Assembly (NCBI GenBank): GCA_905221605.1
Contig: CAJNDS010000147.1
Span: forward strand, 1,004,222 to 1,068,221
DNA length: 64,000 nt
Origin: Symbiodinium natans
Lineage: Eukaryota; Sar; Dinophyceae; Suessiales; Symbiodiniaceae
Direction: 5' to 3'
Shown: positions 10,429-20,471 of the stretch, piece after piece
Layout of the letters: the number at the start of each line of letters is the position of its first letter
How positions within the stretch are numbered: the stretch's first letter is position 1
The notes under the pieces: generated by a model
Seen by the model: the letters and a program-made list of their open reading frames with translations, nothing else
Databases searched by the model: none
Told to the model about the DNA's origin: nothing
Made by a program: the position numbers and the translations under genes

Positions 10429-13400
10429 CGAGCCCAGCCTTGACTTTGATAATCTGGCCGTGGACCTCCATGCCGTTGTACCGCTGCTTGGCCTGAGTTG
10501 AAGGGTTTAGGGTTTAGGGCTTAGGGCTTAGGGTTTAGGGTTTAGGGTTGGGGGTTTAGGGTTTGGTATTTGGAGCCCAGGGCTTAGGGGTGTTTTACTT
10601 CTTTTTGCAGGCTCTTGTGCTTTAGGGTTTTTCCGGGCTTTTAGGGTGTTTTTGGTACATTAGGGGCTTTCAGGGTTTGCAGGACAGCAGGGATACAGCG
10701 ATTTCGGGGCTTAGGGCTTAGAGCTTAGGGTTTAAATTAAGACATTTTACAGTTCTTTTTGCTAAATTGAGAGTTTAGGTCAAGGAATGTAGGGCTCATA
10801 GGGTTTAGGGTGCTGTCGACGCTAAGGCCAGGTGTACGGTGTAGGGGGTGAGGGGTTACGCGGTTTGAAGGCTTAGGGATGAACGATGAAACTACCCTTA
10901 GATTAGGGTTCAGGGCGTACGGCTGAGGGTTGATTTGGGTTTGGGGTTTGGGGTTTGGGGTTTGGGGTTTGGGGATTGGGGTTTGGGGTTTAAGGGTTTT
11001 GGGCCTTTGGCTTGCAGCTAGGCGTCATCCTCGGCGGCCTCTGCTGAGTCGTAGCGCACCTCTGGCAATTCGGATCTGTGTTGTGTCCTAAACCCTAAAC
11101 CCTAAACCCTAAACCCTAAACCCTAAACCCTAAACCCTAAACCCTAAACCCTAAACCCTAAACCCTAAACCCTGAACCGTACTAGGGGGTTGTTGGAGTA
11201 GGCTCTCAGACCCTAGAAGCTCTGCACAAGGGAGCGCCGGCGACTTTGGCCTGCTACATACCTGTTAAGGGTTGACTTTTCAAGGGTTTAGGGTTTAGGG
11301 TTTAGGGTTTAGGGTTTAGGGTTTAGGGTTTAGGGTTTAGGGATAGCCCTAAGCCCTACATGCTCAACCCTAAACACCTAAACCCCATCTTTCGCTATCA
11401 TGAAAGCCTGGGTATTGGCACAAGCCCCAACGTGCCCCAACCCAGGAACTCGAAACCCCACCCTTAACCCTAAACCCTAAACCCTAAACCCTTCTCGTGG
11501 AGGATGGGGCAGCTTGGTGGGGTTGCGGGTCTAAGGTTTAGGGGCTATAAGGTGTGCTTGGCAAGTCGCGCTCTGGCAAGGGCGCAGTAGTGTGAAGACA
11601 TGCCCACCCCTAAACCCTAAACCCTAAACCCTAAACCCTAAACCCTACACCCTAAACCCTAAGGAAACCCAAACACCACTCAAAGCGAACCCAACCCGGA
11701 GCCAGCCAATAGAGCTTGTTTACGAGTTCCAAGAAGCTTGGTCGGGTGCCTTGTGAGGCTCCTTGAATGGTTCGTGTGCTGCGTTGCGGTGGAATTCAAT
11801 CGGAAACCTCACGTTGAACGACCAAAGACCCTCCCTAAACCCTAAACCCTAAACCCTAAGCCCCAAACCCTAAACCCTGACTTACAGCAGGCGCTAAGAA
11901 CCTGCGTCCCACGCCTCGCCCAGAGCTTTCAGCATCGGGGGCGGCGGAGGCTGAGCCTGTGTGAGGAAGGCCTAGGGTTTTTGGTTTAGGATTTAGGGTT
12001 TAGGGTTTAGGGTTCTGGGTTTAGGGTATCCAGTCCTTGAGTTGTTGAAAGGGATCCCTGTGTAATCAGGGATATTAAGGTCATAAGGTTCCGAGAATGT
12101 TTAACTACAGCTTCGTAGCTTGTATGGTGTTGCAGGTTCTCGGATATCAGGTTTATGGAGACCCCCTAAACCGGAGACCGTAGGCTTGCAACCCTAAACC
12201 CTCAAACTCTCAGGCCGGGAAAGCTACAAAAAAGGGTTTAGGGTTAGGTCTTAGGATGTAAATCAAACAAATACCCATCAACACGGCTCTGTGTGACTTG
12301 GCGTCCGTCAATGCCGCTAGAAATCGATTCCTAGGCCCCTACAAACCCTACACCCTATCACCCGACAACACGAGAACCCTAAGCCCTGTACACTACTGAG
12401 CACGAAGCCCTGAACCTTAAGCCCATAACCCTATGTCCTAACACCTCCACCCCCTCTCCTGGTAACCGGGCCAAGGCGACATCTCCTCCGCCTTACAGGG
12501 TTTGGGGGTTTAAGGTTTAGGGTTTGGGGCTTAGCTTTTGGGGTTTGGGGCTTACTTAGGGTTTCGGGTTTTGGGGTTTAGTGAACTGGGGTTTGGGGTT
12601 TGGGTTTTGGGGTCTCGGGTTTGGAGTTCGGGGTTTAGGGCCCTTCTCCACCTCTAAAAAGAGAGCCTCTAGGTATCGTTGTAGTATTGTTCGGGTTACT
12701 TGGGGGGAGTCTTCAAGCTCTAGATGGCTGAAGGCCGTACTATAAGCCTTGGGCTCCTGAACTTCGGAAGCTGCCAGAGATCTCGAAGCAGCGGCTTCTT
12801 TGCTTAAATCCTTATCCGCCAGGCTCGAAAGCCAATCCGGAAAGGGTTCTCCTTAAACCCTAAACCCTAAACCCTAAACCCTAGACCCTAAACCCTAAAC
12901 CCCTTACGGGCCTCTGTGGTGGCTACAATGCAAGGGTCGGTGCCCAGGGGGAGCGGGAAGCCTCAGCCTTAAGCTTCTTGACGACAGACCCTCCCCACAC
13001 CCCCCAAAAAATGAATTTTTTGGGGGGTTATTAACAACACCCTAACATTCGGGGAGGCCATTTCAGGTTGAGGATACCTAGCTGGAGGGGAAGATGCGGT
13101 GGCTTCAAACCTGAAAGCCTCAAAACGCAAACCTACTTGGAGTGAATCTTGGGTACGGAGAAAAATACAACCCTGTGGCCTTGTAGACGAGAAAACCGTA
13201 TAAGATTGAGACTTAAGCGGCGGATTTATGCTTATGCCCTACGCCCGATAAACACCCTAAACCCTACATCTCCTAGGTCCTTGAACCCTACACCCCAAAT
13301 ATCCCTAAACCCTAAATCCTAAACCCAGATATTGGGAGTTTAATGGTTCAAAGAGCCCCTCGACACGAGTCTAGTGTTTGGGGTTTAGGAGGGTCGGAAG

Positions 13401-14561
13401 GATGCTGGTCTTCCCTAACACCCTAAACCCTAAACCCTAAACCCTAAACCCTAAACCCTAAACCCTAAACCCTAAACCTAAACCCTAAACCCAGGAGGGT
13501 GGGAGGGATGCTGGTCTTCCGCGCCAAGCGACCTGTGCGGGTGACACCTGCGCACCACGGTGCATGTGGAGCAGGGGGAGGGTTTAGGGCGCTTTGCTTC
13601 TGCCTTTTTCAGCGAAGTTCTGCCATAGAAGCCCCATATCTTGATAGAGTTTTAGAGGCCCTAAACCCTAAACCCCTAGGTCCTGGACGGCCCCTTGCCC
13701 TTCCCAATCGCCCCCCCCCCCCCGCCCCCTCCAGATGTGAGGCACCAACTGGATTTTCTGTGGCATGAGGGTGGGGAGGGTTCCAGGGGGTTCTAGAGTT
13801 TTGAGCTGTTGGTGTTTTGGGTTTTGGGATTTCTTATTTTGATTATTATTATTCTTTTTTTTTTTTGGGGGGGGGGGGGGGGGAGGTTAGGGTTTTGGGG
13901 GGTTTAGGGCCTTGCTTCAAAGCTCTCCTGGTGCATAGATATGCTAATCTCCAACTTAAGCAACCGGACGTCTTCTCGAAGCTGTAGAACGGCACCAGCT
14001 GAGGCAGATCTTCATCCTCCTAACCCTAAAACCCAAAAGCCCTACAGCCATAAAGCCCTACAGCCCTAAAGCCTTAGACCCTTAAGCCCTAAGCCCCAAA
14101 CCCTAAACCCTGAAGCCCTGAAACACTACACCCTTAAACCGTTCAACCTTAAGCCCTATAACCCTAAACCCTAAACCCTTAAACCTTAAGCCCTAAAGCT
14201 CTGAACCCTTAAACCCCGCCTTGCAGTATGCTACCGGGCCAATCGCCGCGAAGTGGTCCTTCAGCACCTGCGTTAAAGATAGGTTTGACCATCGGGTTTG
14301 TAGGGGTTTGGGGTTTGGGGTTTAGGGTTTGGGGTTTGGGGTTTAGGGTCCGCGGACCCTGCGGCGTGTTGGATGGGAACTCCCTCTTTCCCTCCTAACC
14401 CCCCCAAAAAACGGGGGGTAGGGGGGCACCTCACCATGCAAAAACCCCTCTTTGACCCCCACCCACCCCCCCACCCCCCCCCCCCCCCCCACCCCCCCCC
14501 CCCCCCCCCCCCACCCCCCCCCCCCCCCCCACCCCCCCCCCAACCCCCCCACCCCCACCCC

Positions 14562-14600
<39 letters not shown>

Positions 14601-16680
14601 ACCCCCCCCCCCCCCCCCCCCCATCCCCCCCCCACCCCCCCATCCCCCCCCCCCACCCCACCCCCCCCCACCCCCCCCCCCCCAACAGGAACCGCAAACA
14701 AAATCACCAAACCCCAAACCTTAAACTTGTTCGCTTGTTCTCCTGCGGGGTCGGCGGCTTGAGCCGGAGGCTCTTAAATTTAGGGTTTATTGGGGTTTGG
14801 GGTTTGGGGTTTCGGGTCAATTCCACACTCCAGGTGTACGAGGTCGGGGCCTAAGAGAGAGAAGGGGAGCCCGAGTCTTGAACGCCAAAAACCCTAAACC
14901 CTAGATCCTAAGCCCTAAACCCTAGCCCTAAACCCTAAACCCTAAACCCTAAACCCTAAACCCTAAACCCTAAACCTATAAGCCCTAAACTGCAGCCAAC
15001 ACCCCGAGCCCTCCAAGGCTGGGCTCAAAGCTTTAGAGTTTGAGGGGTTTAGGGTTTAGGGTTTAGGGTTTAGGGTTTAGGATTTAGGGTTTAGGGTTCG
15101 GCACTCCGGGTCGAGCAGTTTTACGGTCAAGTTGTATTTACAGCTCGGATATCACACCCACCCACCCAGAGAATCCCACAACATTGAGAAAGCAAAAAAA
15201 CGGCCAAAAACTGAAAAGAAAGCGGCCAACAACTGAAAGTAAAGCGGCCAATACTGAAAATAAAGCGGCCCAAAACTGAAAATAAAACGGCCAAAAACTG
15301 AAATTCAATAAAGGTTTAAATATACATGGCAGAGAGGGTTTCGGGTTTAGGGTTTATGGCTTAGGGTTTAGGGTTTAGGGTCCAGAGTTTTGGGGTTCAG
15401 GGGTTTGGGGTTTTGGGCGCTTGGCCTTAGGATTGTGATCCCGAAATATGCTCGCTTTCGCTGCGCACGCAGACGAAAGCAGAGAGGGAGATGAGCGCTG
15501 CGACCTTTTTGGGGCCACTAACAACCCCCTCTAAACTACGTTTGGGGTTTGGGTTTAGGGCGTTTAGGGTTTAGGGTTTAGGGCGTTTAGGGTTTAGGGT
15601 TTAGGTTCCCCCCTTAAATAACTTCAATTAGGCTTAAGTACCCCTAAATAGCCTTGTGATTATGAAGGGAACCTCTGGGGGGTAGCATAGAGGGGGGTAG
15701 TAGGGGAACACATGAGTCAGCAAGGACCGTGTCCATTGTCTTGCTCAACTCGAGTTCCTTCTGTACCGCCGCAGTGACTCTGGAGCCGTATGTAGGTGGT
15801 CCGCCAAGCTGGAGATCGCAGACACCCGTAGAAGTCTTCTTTGGTGAGGCGACTCGTGCGCAGCATCATTGGGAGTCCGCACCCTAAACCCTAAGCCCTA
15901 AACCCTGAACCCTAAACCCTAAACCCTAAGACCCTACGAACACCCTAAATTGTGCAAAGTGGATTGGGATGCTCCGGAGTGTCGTCCTCGTACTTTCTCT
16001 GGTCTTCGAGGTTCAAGGGTACCTCCAACGAAGGGACTGCAAGTTTTGGTCCAACCCCAGCCCTTAAACGCCACAACCTAAACCCTAAACCCTAAACCCC
16101 AAACCCTTTAAGGGCTGAAACCCAGGCCCCCGAGTCGCAACTCCGATCCGACGACCAGGAGTCGCCAGCAGAAGCAGAATTAGGCAATCCTATCCGCTCC
16201 CCCTTCAAAATCCCGGCCCTAAACCCTAAACCCTAAACCCTAAACCCTAAACCCTAAACCCTAAACCCTAAACCCTAAACTCCAAACCCCTACCTTACAC
16301 CCGACTCTCCAAGCCCCTACACCTCATGGCGGTTGCGGGCTCTAGTGGAGAAAAATAGAGCTTAACATCGGGGTTTTTGAGGGGATATTTAGCACAAAAG
16401 GGCTCCGAAACATCAAAATGCCTTACGGAACCGAAGACCCCAAAGCCTACACCACTACATGAAGAGACCCATGAACAGCAAACGATAACCCCCAAACCCT
16501 CTGAAGGCTTTGGGGTTAGGATTCAGGGCTCAGGGTTTAGGACCCCATCCCCCCGACCCCTAAACCGAAGCCTAGATCCCCAGACCCGGAACATGCCTGC
16601 CAAGACAGCGCTGCGGGAAGTCCCGACACCACCACGCGCGTGCCGTCCTCGTGGCGAGGGAAGAAAAGTTTGCAGACTTG
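10429..16680 (-). CDS. RNA-recognition-motif protein, four phase-matched exons
   Basis: Minus-strand exons 16680-16597, 13981-13911, 11075-11024 and 10492-10429 join without a frame break. Exon A gives QVCKLFFPRHEDGTRVVVSG then LPAALSWQ. Exon B gives LREDVRLLKLEISISMHQES then FEA plus two bases. Exon C completes an R and gives SELPEVRYDSAEAAEDD. Exon D gives AKQRYNGMEVHGQIIKVKAG. Together they are about 90 residues in RRM order: strand 1 (TRVVVSGLP), helix 1 from SWQ, strand 3 (EVRYDS), helix 2 (AEAAEDDAKQRY), NGMEVHGQIIKVK as the strand-4 region. DGTRVVVSGLP..SWQ is the look of SF2/ASF-type splicing factors. Three donors are GC (GCATGT, GCCCTA, GCCTAG); the last is GTAGGG. Acceptors are CCAG, CTACAG, CACAG and CTCAG. 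Start and stop lie outside the exons seen. Introns contain telomere repeats, a 28 bp direct repeat pair and a long C-rich tract. Confidence 0.68.
11088..11176 (-). repeat. Interstitial CCCTAAA array in an RRM-gene intron
   Basis: Twelve units starting 13 bases from the acceptor of the exon at 11024-11075. Together with the TTTAGGG array at 11285-11343 it forms a convergent pair. Confidence 0.95.
11285..11343 (+). repeat. Interstitial TTTAGGG array
   Basis: Eight perfect units. The sequence 11350-11880 contains only short degenerate arrays and no supported exon. Confidence 0.95.
11886..11956 (-). CDS. Exon-like island inside the RRM-gene intron
   Basis: A CACACAG acceptor and a full GTAAGT donor enclose 71 nt. 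One frame reads SASAAPDAESSGRGVGRRFL then APA. Splice signals are among the best in the window, but the phase (needs a one-base carry-over) does not fit between the 13911 and 11024 exons. It could be an alternative exon or belong to another gene. The plus strand is open too. Confidence 0.42.
12000..13386. other. Intronic/intergenic, no gene recognised
   Basis: Degenerate TTTAGGG and CCCTAAA units, a short perfect hairpin CCCCCCAAAAAATG / AATTTTTTGGGGGG at about 13000-13029, and GC islands with no convincing splice borders. Confidence 0.5.
13387..13520 (-). repeat. CCCTAAA array bracketed by 28 bp direct repeats
   Basis: AGGAGGGTCGGAAGGATGCT (continuing GGTCTTCC) at 13387-13414 recurs with two mismatches at 13493-13520. 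Between them are about ten CCCTAAA units. On the minus strand both copies contain GAAGACCAGCATCC, which can serve as a GC donor in one copy and an AG acceptor in the other. Confidence 0.85.
14227..14282 (+). CDS. Exon-like island, plus strand, low support
   Basis: A CCTTGCAG acceptor and AG/GTTTGACC donor enclose 56 nt with an open frame YATGPIAAKWSFSTCVKD. It lies inside an intron of the minus-strand RRM model, so it would be an antisense nested gene. A second frame ends in TAA. Unrecognised. Confidence 0.3.
14450..14690 (+). repeat. Long C-rich tract
   Basis: About 240 nt of C runs interrupted by single A or T. The poly-Pro and poly-Gly ORFs read from it are not genes. It is a candidate i-motif (C strand) and G-quadruplex (G strand) region. 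Shorter homopolymers occur at 13685 and 13868. Confidence 0.97.
14920..15100. repeat. CCCTAAA array facing a TTTAGGG array
   Basis: About eight CCCTAAA units (to 14977), a spacer of about 60 nt, then eight TTTAGGG units from 15039. The two are head-to-head. Confidence 0.9.
15104..15190. repeat. Dispersed repeat shared with 63430
   Basis: Shares CTCCGGGTCGAGCA at the left and CCCACCCACCCAGAGAATCC then CA.AACATT.AGAAA at the right with 63430-63525. In both places the repeat follows a TTTAGGG array directly. Confidence 0.7.
15197..15303 (+). repeat. 21 bp minisatellite
   Basis: Five tandem units of AAAGCGGCCAAAAACTGAAA with small variations. It is adjacent to the repeat at 15104-15190, much as a different minisatellite follows the copy at 63430. 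Confidence 0.9.
15717..15869 (-). CDS. Small ORF, 50 residues, unrecognised
   Basis: ATG at 15869, TGA at 15717. Starts MMLRTSRLTKEDFYGCLRSP. GC-rich codons and mixed residues, but another minus frame through the same island is equally open. It lies in an intron of the RRM model. It could be an alternative exon. Confidence 0.25.
   Translation of the reverse strand: MMLRTSRLTKEDFYGCLRSPAWRTTYIRLQSHCGGTEGTRVEQDNGHGPC
16126..16183 (+). CDS. Exon-like island, plus strand
   Basis: After a GAAACCCAG acceptor the frame is APESQLRSDDQESPAEAEL, then a GC donor (GCAATC). The hydrophilic composition suggests a disordered segment. It is antisense to the RRM intron; strand is uncertain. Confidence 0.33.
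16215..16280 (-). repeat. Interstitial CCCTAAA array
   Basis: Nine CCCTAAA units. The sequence between here and the RRM exon at 16597 has degenerate units and a 66-residue ORF without domain features. Confidence 0.93.
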
Positions 16681-17196
16681 CTGGCCCCAAAACCTAAACC
16701 CTAACCTTCCCTAAACCCTAAGTCTAACCCGAAGTGAACTAGGAACGCAAGGTTGCTTTCACACGTGCGCCATCTGCAAAAGCGTCATTCCGCAGCAAGC
16801 AGCACCGGAAGGGCTAAACCTAAGTCGGGTTAGGATTTACGGTTTACGGTTTAGGGTTCAGGGTTGAGGGTTGAGGGCTTGAATGTGTTTTCCGAGTTGG
16901 CACCTGAAGCTAGAAACCTTGGTCGGCTGGACCTTGATGGACACGCACCAAACCAACCAACATGCACAGATGTACATAAATGTATACATAATTCCACATG
17001 AAATATGCTCCTATATTACGTCTACATCTGCAATACTACATCTACATCGACACGTGCATGTACATGCACTAATATGTGATACATATATATATATACACAT
17101 AGTAATCCTAAACCCTTAGAAACCCTAAACCCTAAATCCTAAACCCTATAGACCCTAAACCCTGAATGCCAAACCCTAAACCCTAAACCCTAAACC

Positions 17197-17307
17197 CTAA
17201 ACCCCAATCCCACATGAGGGCTTCGGCTCATGGTAGAAAGCATTCCACGTCGGTCCTTCGACCCCTCGTCTGGCTGCACCTGCGGGAGTGCAGCGACTCT
17301 TTCGAGG
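17197..17307 (-). CDS. Candidate terminal exon, basic protein
   Basis: From a CACAAAG acceptor the minus frame reads 36 residues, PRKSRCTPAGAARRGVEGPT then WNAFYHEPKPSCGIGV, and stops at a TAG that is formed where the flanking CCCTAAA array begins. Residue mix and GC-rich codons look coding. Other frames contain stops or are less protein-like. Family unknown. Confidence 0.48.
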   Translation of the reverse strand, partial: PRKSRCTPAGAARRGVEGPTWNAFYHEPKPSCGIGV

Positions 17308-17324
17308 CTTTGTGAACCCAGGCT

Positions 17325-17378
17325 GAGGGTTTAGGGTTTAGGGTTTAGGGTTTAGGGTTTAGGGTTTAGGGTTTAGGT
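17325..17378 (+). repeat. Interstitial TTTAGGG array
   Basis: Seven to eight units directly abutting the left terminus of the 556 bp inverted-repeat element. Confidence 0.93.
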
Positions 17379-17379
17379 A

Positions 17380-17935
17380 GGGTTCGGCCGGTCCACACTA
17401 ACAGTCACCACCAGCAGACCCACAAATGAAAGCACCCGGTAAATGCCAAAAAATTGACTGGGATTCCTGCTATTCCTGGTGCTATTCCTGGTGCTATTTC
17501 CGGTGCAATTTTTTGTGCTATTCCTGGTGCTATTTCTGGTGCTAATTTTTGTGCTATTGTTTGTGCTATTTCTGGTGCTGTTTCTGGTGCTATGTGACTA
17601 CCAGTCACCATCAGCAGACCCACAAAAAACAGCACCCGGTAAATGCTAAGCTGCTAAAATTGACTGGGATTCCTGGTGCTATTTCTGGTGCTATTTCTGG
17701 TGCTATTTTTTGTGCTATTCCTGGTGCTATTTCTGGTGCTATTTTTTGTGCTATTGTTTGTGCGATTTCTGGTGCTATTTCTGTTGCTATGTGACTAGCA
17801 GTCACCACCAGCAGACCCACAAAAAGAAGCACCCGGTAATTTGCTAAAATTGACTGGGATTCCTGGTGCTATTTTTGGCCTGTGTGTTATAAGGCCACGG
17901 CGTTATTTGACTGTTAGTGTGGACCGGCCGAACCC
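17380..17935. mobile_element. 556 bp inverted-repeat element with internal tandem repeats
   Basis: Termini GGGTTCGGCCGGTCCACACT (continuing AACAGTCA) and their exact reverse complement at 17908-17935 are inverted over 28 bp. Inside, a unit of about 195 bp occurs three times, each starting near CAGTCACCACCAGCAGACCC and followed by runs of a 12-15 bp motif, ATTTCTGGTGCT. There is no transposase ORF; the Ile-Ala-Pro ORFs are the tandem repeat. The termini have the form of a DNA transposon, non-autonomous. Only one copy is present here. Confidence 0.85.
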
Positions 17936-17939
17936 AAGG

Positions 17940-18470
17940 TTTAGGGTCAATCCTCACACCCTCAATGTGGCCCAGACCCCTCTCATTCCCTCAAACACCC
18001 TGCAGCCCTCAACCTTGCACCCCCAACTTCCCGAAGGGTTTCGGCTCTGTATATGGCCCTAACTACCTCATTTCCTATAAACAACCAGGGCGAGATCTTG
18101 AGGTTGCTCTGAATTTTGTGCCATACCGGTACCAGCTGCGGGATGTACGTAGGGTCTAGGCGCACGGCCGGCGAAGTGCAAAACAGCCAGGGTTGTCAAA
18201 AACGGAATCACAGATCAATGTAAAGTCATAGCTACGCCATGTGAAGCATCAGACAAGGACAGCCCCATACGTGCGCCTTGTTCCTGACTGTCATAGACGT
18301 TCTCAAGCTTTTGGTGCACATGCAGGTGGTCCAGGCCCCAACATTCTAGGCACACTCTTGCCTCTTTCAAGACAAACGCTCCCAACACGGAGCCCCTCGC
18401 TCTATTGCCTCTTCCAAGACAAACGCGAACCGGCGGCTGTGCAGGAGCGCGATTGAAGTTGCCATGATCT
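17940..18470. other. Unique sequence, no gene supported
   Basis: Short overlapping ORFs on both strands (the longest on plus at 18241-18456, 71 residues) show no domain or splice pattern strong enough to call. Confidence 0.45.
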
Positions 18471-18477
18471 AACCTTA

Positions 18478-18579
18478 AGAACCAAATGAACCTTAAAAGG
18501 GTTTATGGTTCATATACCTTAGTGGGGATTATAGTAATATAGGGTATATGGCCCCAATTTTAGGGTTCATTTGGTTCCC
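18478..18579. mobile_element. MITE-like element, family B, copy 2
   Basis: Ends AAGAACCAAATGAACCTTAA and TTTTAGGGTTCATTTGGTTC; about 85 % alike to 454-553 by eye, including TTTATGGTTCATATACCTT and GGGTATATGGCCCCAATTTT. Confidence 0.78.
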
Positions 18580-18766
18580 AAGGAACCAAGATGCCTTGAC
18601 CACCGGTCCGCGAAACTCGGCTTAGGACTCTTAGGGTTCAGGGCTTGAGGGTTCAGGAGTTTAGGGTCTTTTGTGGAGAGCTACGGGGATTTAAGGCTTT
18701 AGGGTTCTGATTTAGGGCTCAGGGTTTGAGGGCTTGCATATTTAGGGTTTAGGATTTGGGGTTTAG

Positions 18767-19088
18767 GGCTAGGGTTTAGGGTTTAGGGTTTAGGGTTTGG
18801 GGTTTGGGGTTTAGGGTTTAGGGTTTAGGGTTTAGGGTTTAGGGTTTAGGGTTTAGGGTTTAGGGGGCTTCACGAGACTCAGGGCCGAAGCCGAGGTCGC
18901 CGCGTAGATCTGCGAGGATCCCAGAGTGGTGCCATTCCTTGAGGGGTTTAGGGTTTTGACAAGGGTCTAGGGTTTAGGGTTCAGGGTTTAGGGTTAGGGG
19001 TTTAGGGTTTAGGGTTTAGGGTTTAGGGTTTAGGGTTAGGGTTTAGGGTTTACGGCGCTTAGGGCTTAGGGCTTAGGGCTTAGGGCTT
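18767..19088 (+). repeat. TTTAGGG arrays flanking one exon island
   Basis: A perfect TTTAGGG block to 18863, the exon at 18860-18937, then degenerate TTTAGGG and a run of CTTAGGG units to 19088. Confidence 0.92.
18860..18937 (-). CDS. Candidate terminal exon
   Basis: From a CTCAAG acceptor the minus frame reads EWHHSGILADLRGDLGFGPE then SREAP, with a TAA stop created by the first CCCTAAA unit. A second frame (NGTTLGSSQIYAATSASAL) is also open, so either the stop is real or the exon splices on in the other frame. Confidence 0.45.
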   Translation of the reverse strand, partial: EWHHSGILADLRGDLGFGPESREAP

Positions 19089-19099
19089 AGGGCTTAGGG

Positions 19100-19800
19100 G
19101 TTCGAGCTTAGCGCTTGGCGTTGGGGAACCCTAAGCCCCAAGCCCAGTTGCTTAGTGTACAGGCTCCATACTGTACAGGCTCTAGACCGCCACGTTTCAA
19201 CTTCCGTTCTGATTGTTTGTTGGTGGCTTTAGGGTTTCGAGTTTAGGGTTCAGGGGTTTTGGGTTTCGGGGTTCCTCAACGCGGCCCCCCGCACTCCCCT
19301 TGAAACCCGGCCCTACGGTAAAGGCTATACCTAACCCGAAGCCCCTGCTGCCTGAACCGCCCACGCGCTAAACGGGGAATCAAAATGCCCAGCGTCAGTT
19401 GGGCGATCGCCCGGGAGGCATCTTCCCGCCTTCAAGGCAGATGGTGGTGCCGCCGGGGTGCAGGGTAGTATTTACACCTACTAGTTCTTCGTAGGGAGGA
19501 CGGGGAACTGGGTACCCTACATAACACCCTTTAAAGGGTGTATACAGGGTGGCATAGTTTAGGGTGTTTTAAGGTTTCGGGTTCTTTTCCTGTGCCCACG
19601 AAACCCTAAAGAAGGATTGGGTGAATGGGGTCCGGGGCGCCAAAAAACACCTGAAAGTGCAACAGCCTTTAAGCACCAACACCCCAAACCCCAAACCCTA
19701 ATCACCCTGAGAACACTAATAACCCTAAACGCTCTCTCAGACCCCCGAGCCATCAAATAAAAACTGCGCCCTAAACCCTAAACCCTAAGAACCCTAATCA
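19100..19800. other. No gene recognised
   Basis: Contains a tandem TGTACAGGCTC pair (about 19158-19185), a GC island at 19390-19465 sharing CAGTTGGGCGATCG with 23398-23411, and degenerate telomere units. Confidence 0.45.
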
Positions 19801-19885
19801 CGCTGAGAACCCTGACCCTAAACCCTAAACCCTAAACCCTAAACCCTAAACCCTAAACCCTGAACCCTGAACCCTGAACCCTAAA
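19800..19885 (-). repeat. Interstitial CCCTAAA/CCCTGAA array
   Basis: About ten units; the last three are CCCTGAA. The following 19890-20470 is unique sequence with scattered units and no supported exon. Confidence 0.9.
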
Positions 19886-20471
19886 AAACCTACACCCTAA
19901 GTGCAAAACAAGGCAACCCCCACGCCTTTCAAAGCGCACGGCGCCCCGGCTGGTGCCCTGCGGCTGCCTCAGAAGTCACAAGGAACCAGGGTAGGTGTAG
20001 GATTTATAGGGGTTTAGGGCCTTTAGGGTTAGGGGTTAGGGTTTAGGGTTTTGGGTTTAAGCTTAGGAGGGTGTAGCGGCCAAGATTCCCAAAATTAAAG
20101 CCTTAACATACCCAACAAGTAGTCCCTTAATGAGCCTTGCCCCCAACCCTAAACCCGAAGCCCTAAACCCTGAACCCTAAACCCTAAACCCGAAACCCCA
20201 AACCCATCCCAAACCCCAAACATGGCACACACCTCCCCCCTCTCCCTCCTGTGTCCCTCTGGCTCCCTGTGATGGACACGAGACTCTTCTTAGAACCCTA
20301 ACAAAAAACTGTATCTTGTTTGCTTTATTTAATATTCCCCCTCAGAACCATAACAAAAGACAGCATCTGTTCAATACTCCCTCTTAGAGCCCTCACAAAG
20401 AATAGTATTTGTTGAATGTTCCCGTGGGTTTAGGAAAGTACAAAAGAAATCCTAAGGGGTCCACAGTAAAG

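Noticed and set aside
14273-14762. Poly-Gly and poly-Pro ORFs of 88-145 residues
   Set aside because: They read a C-rich homopolymer tract in every frame; no splice or domain support.
17405-17832. ORFs with repeated Ile-Ala-Pro-Glu
   Set aside because: They follow the internal tandem repeat of the 556 bp inverted-repeat element and occur in several frames on both strands.
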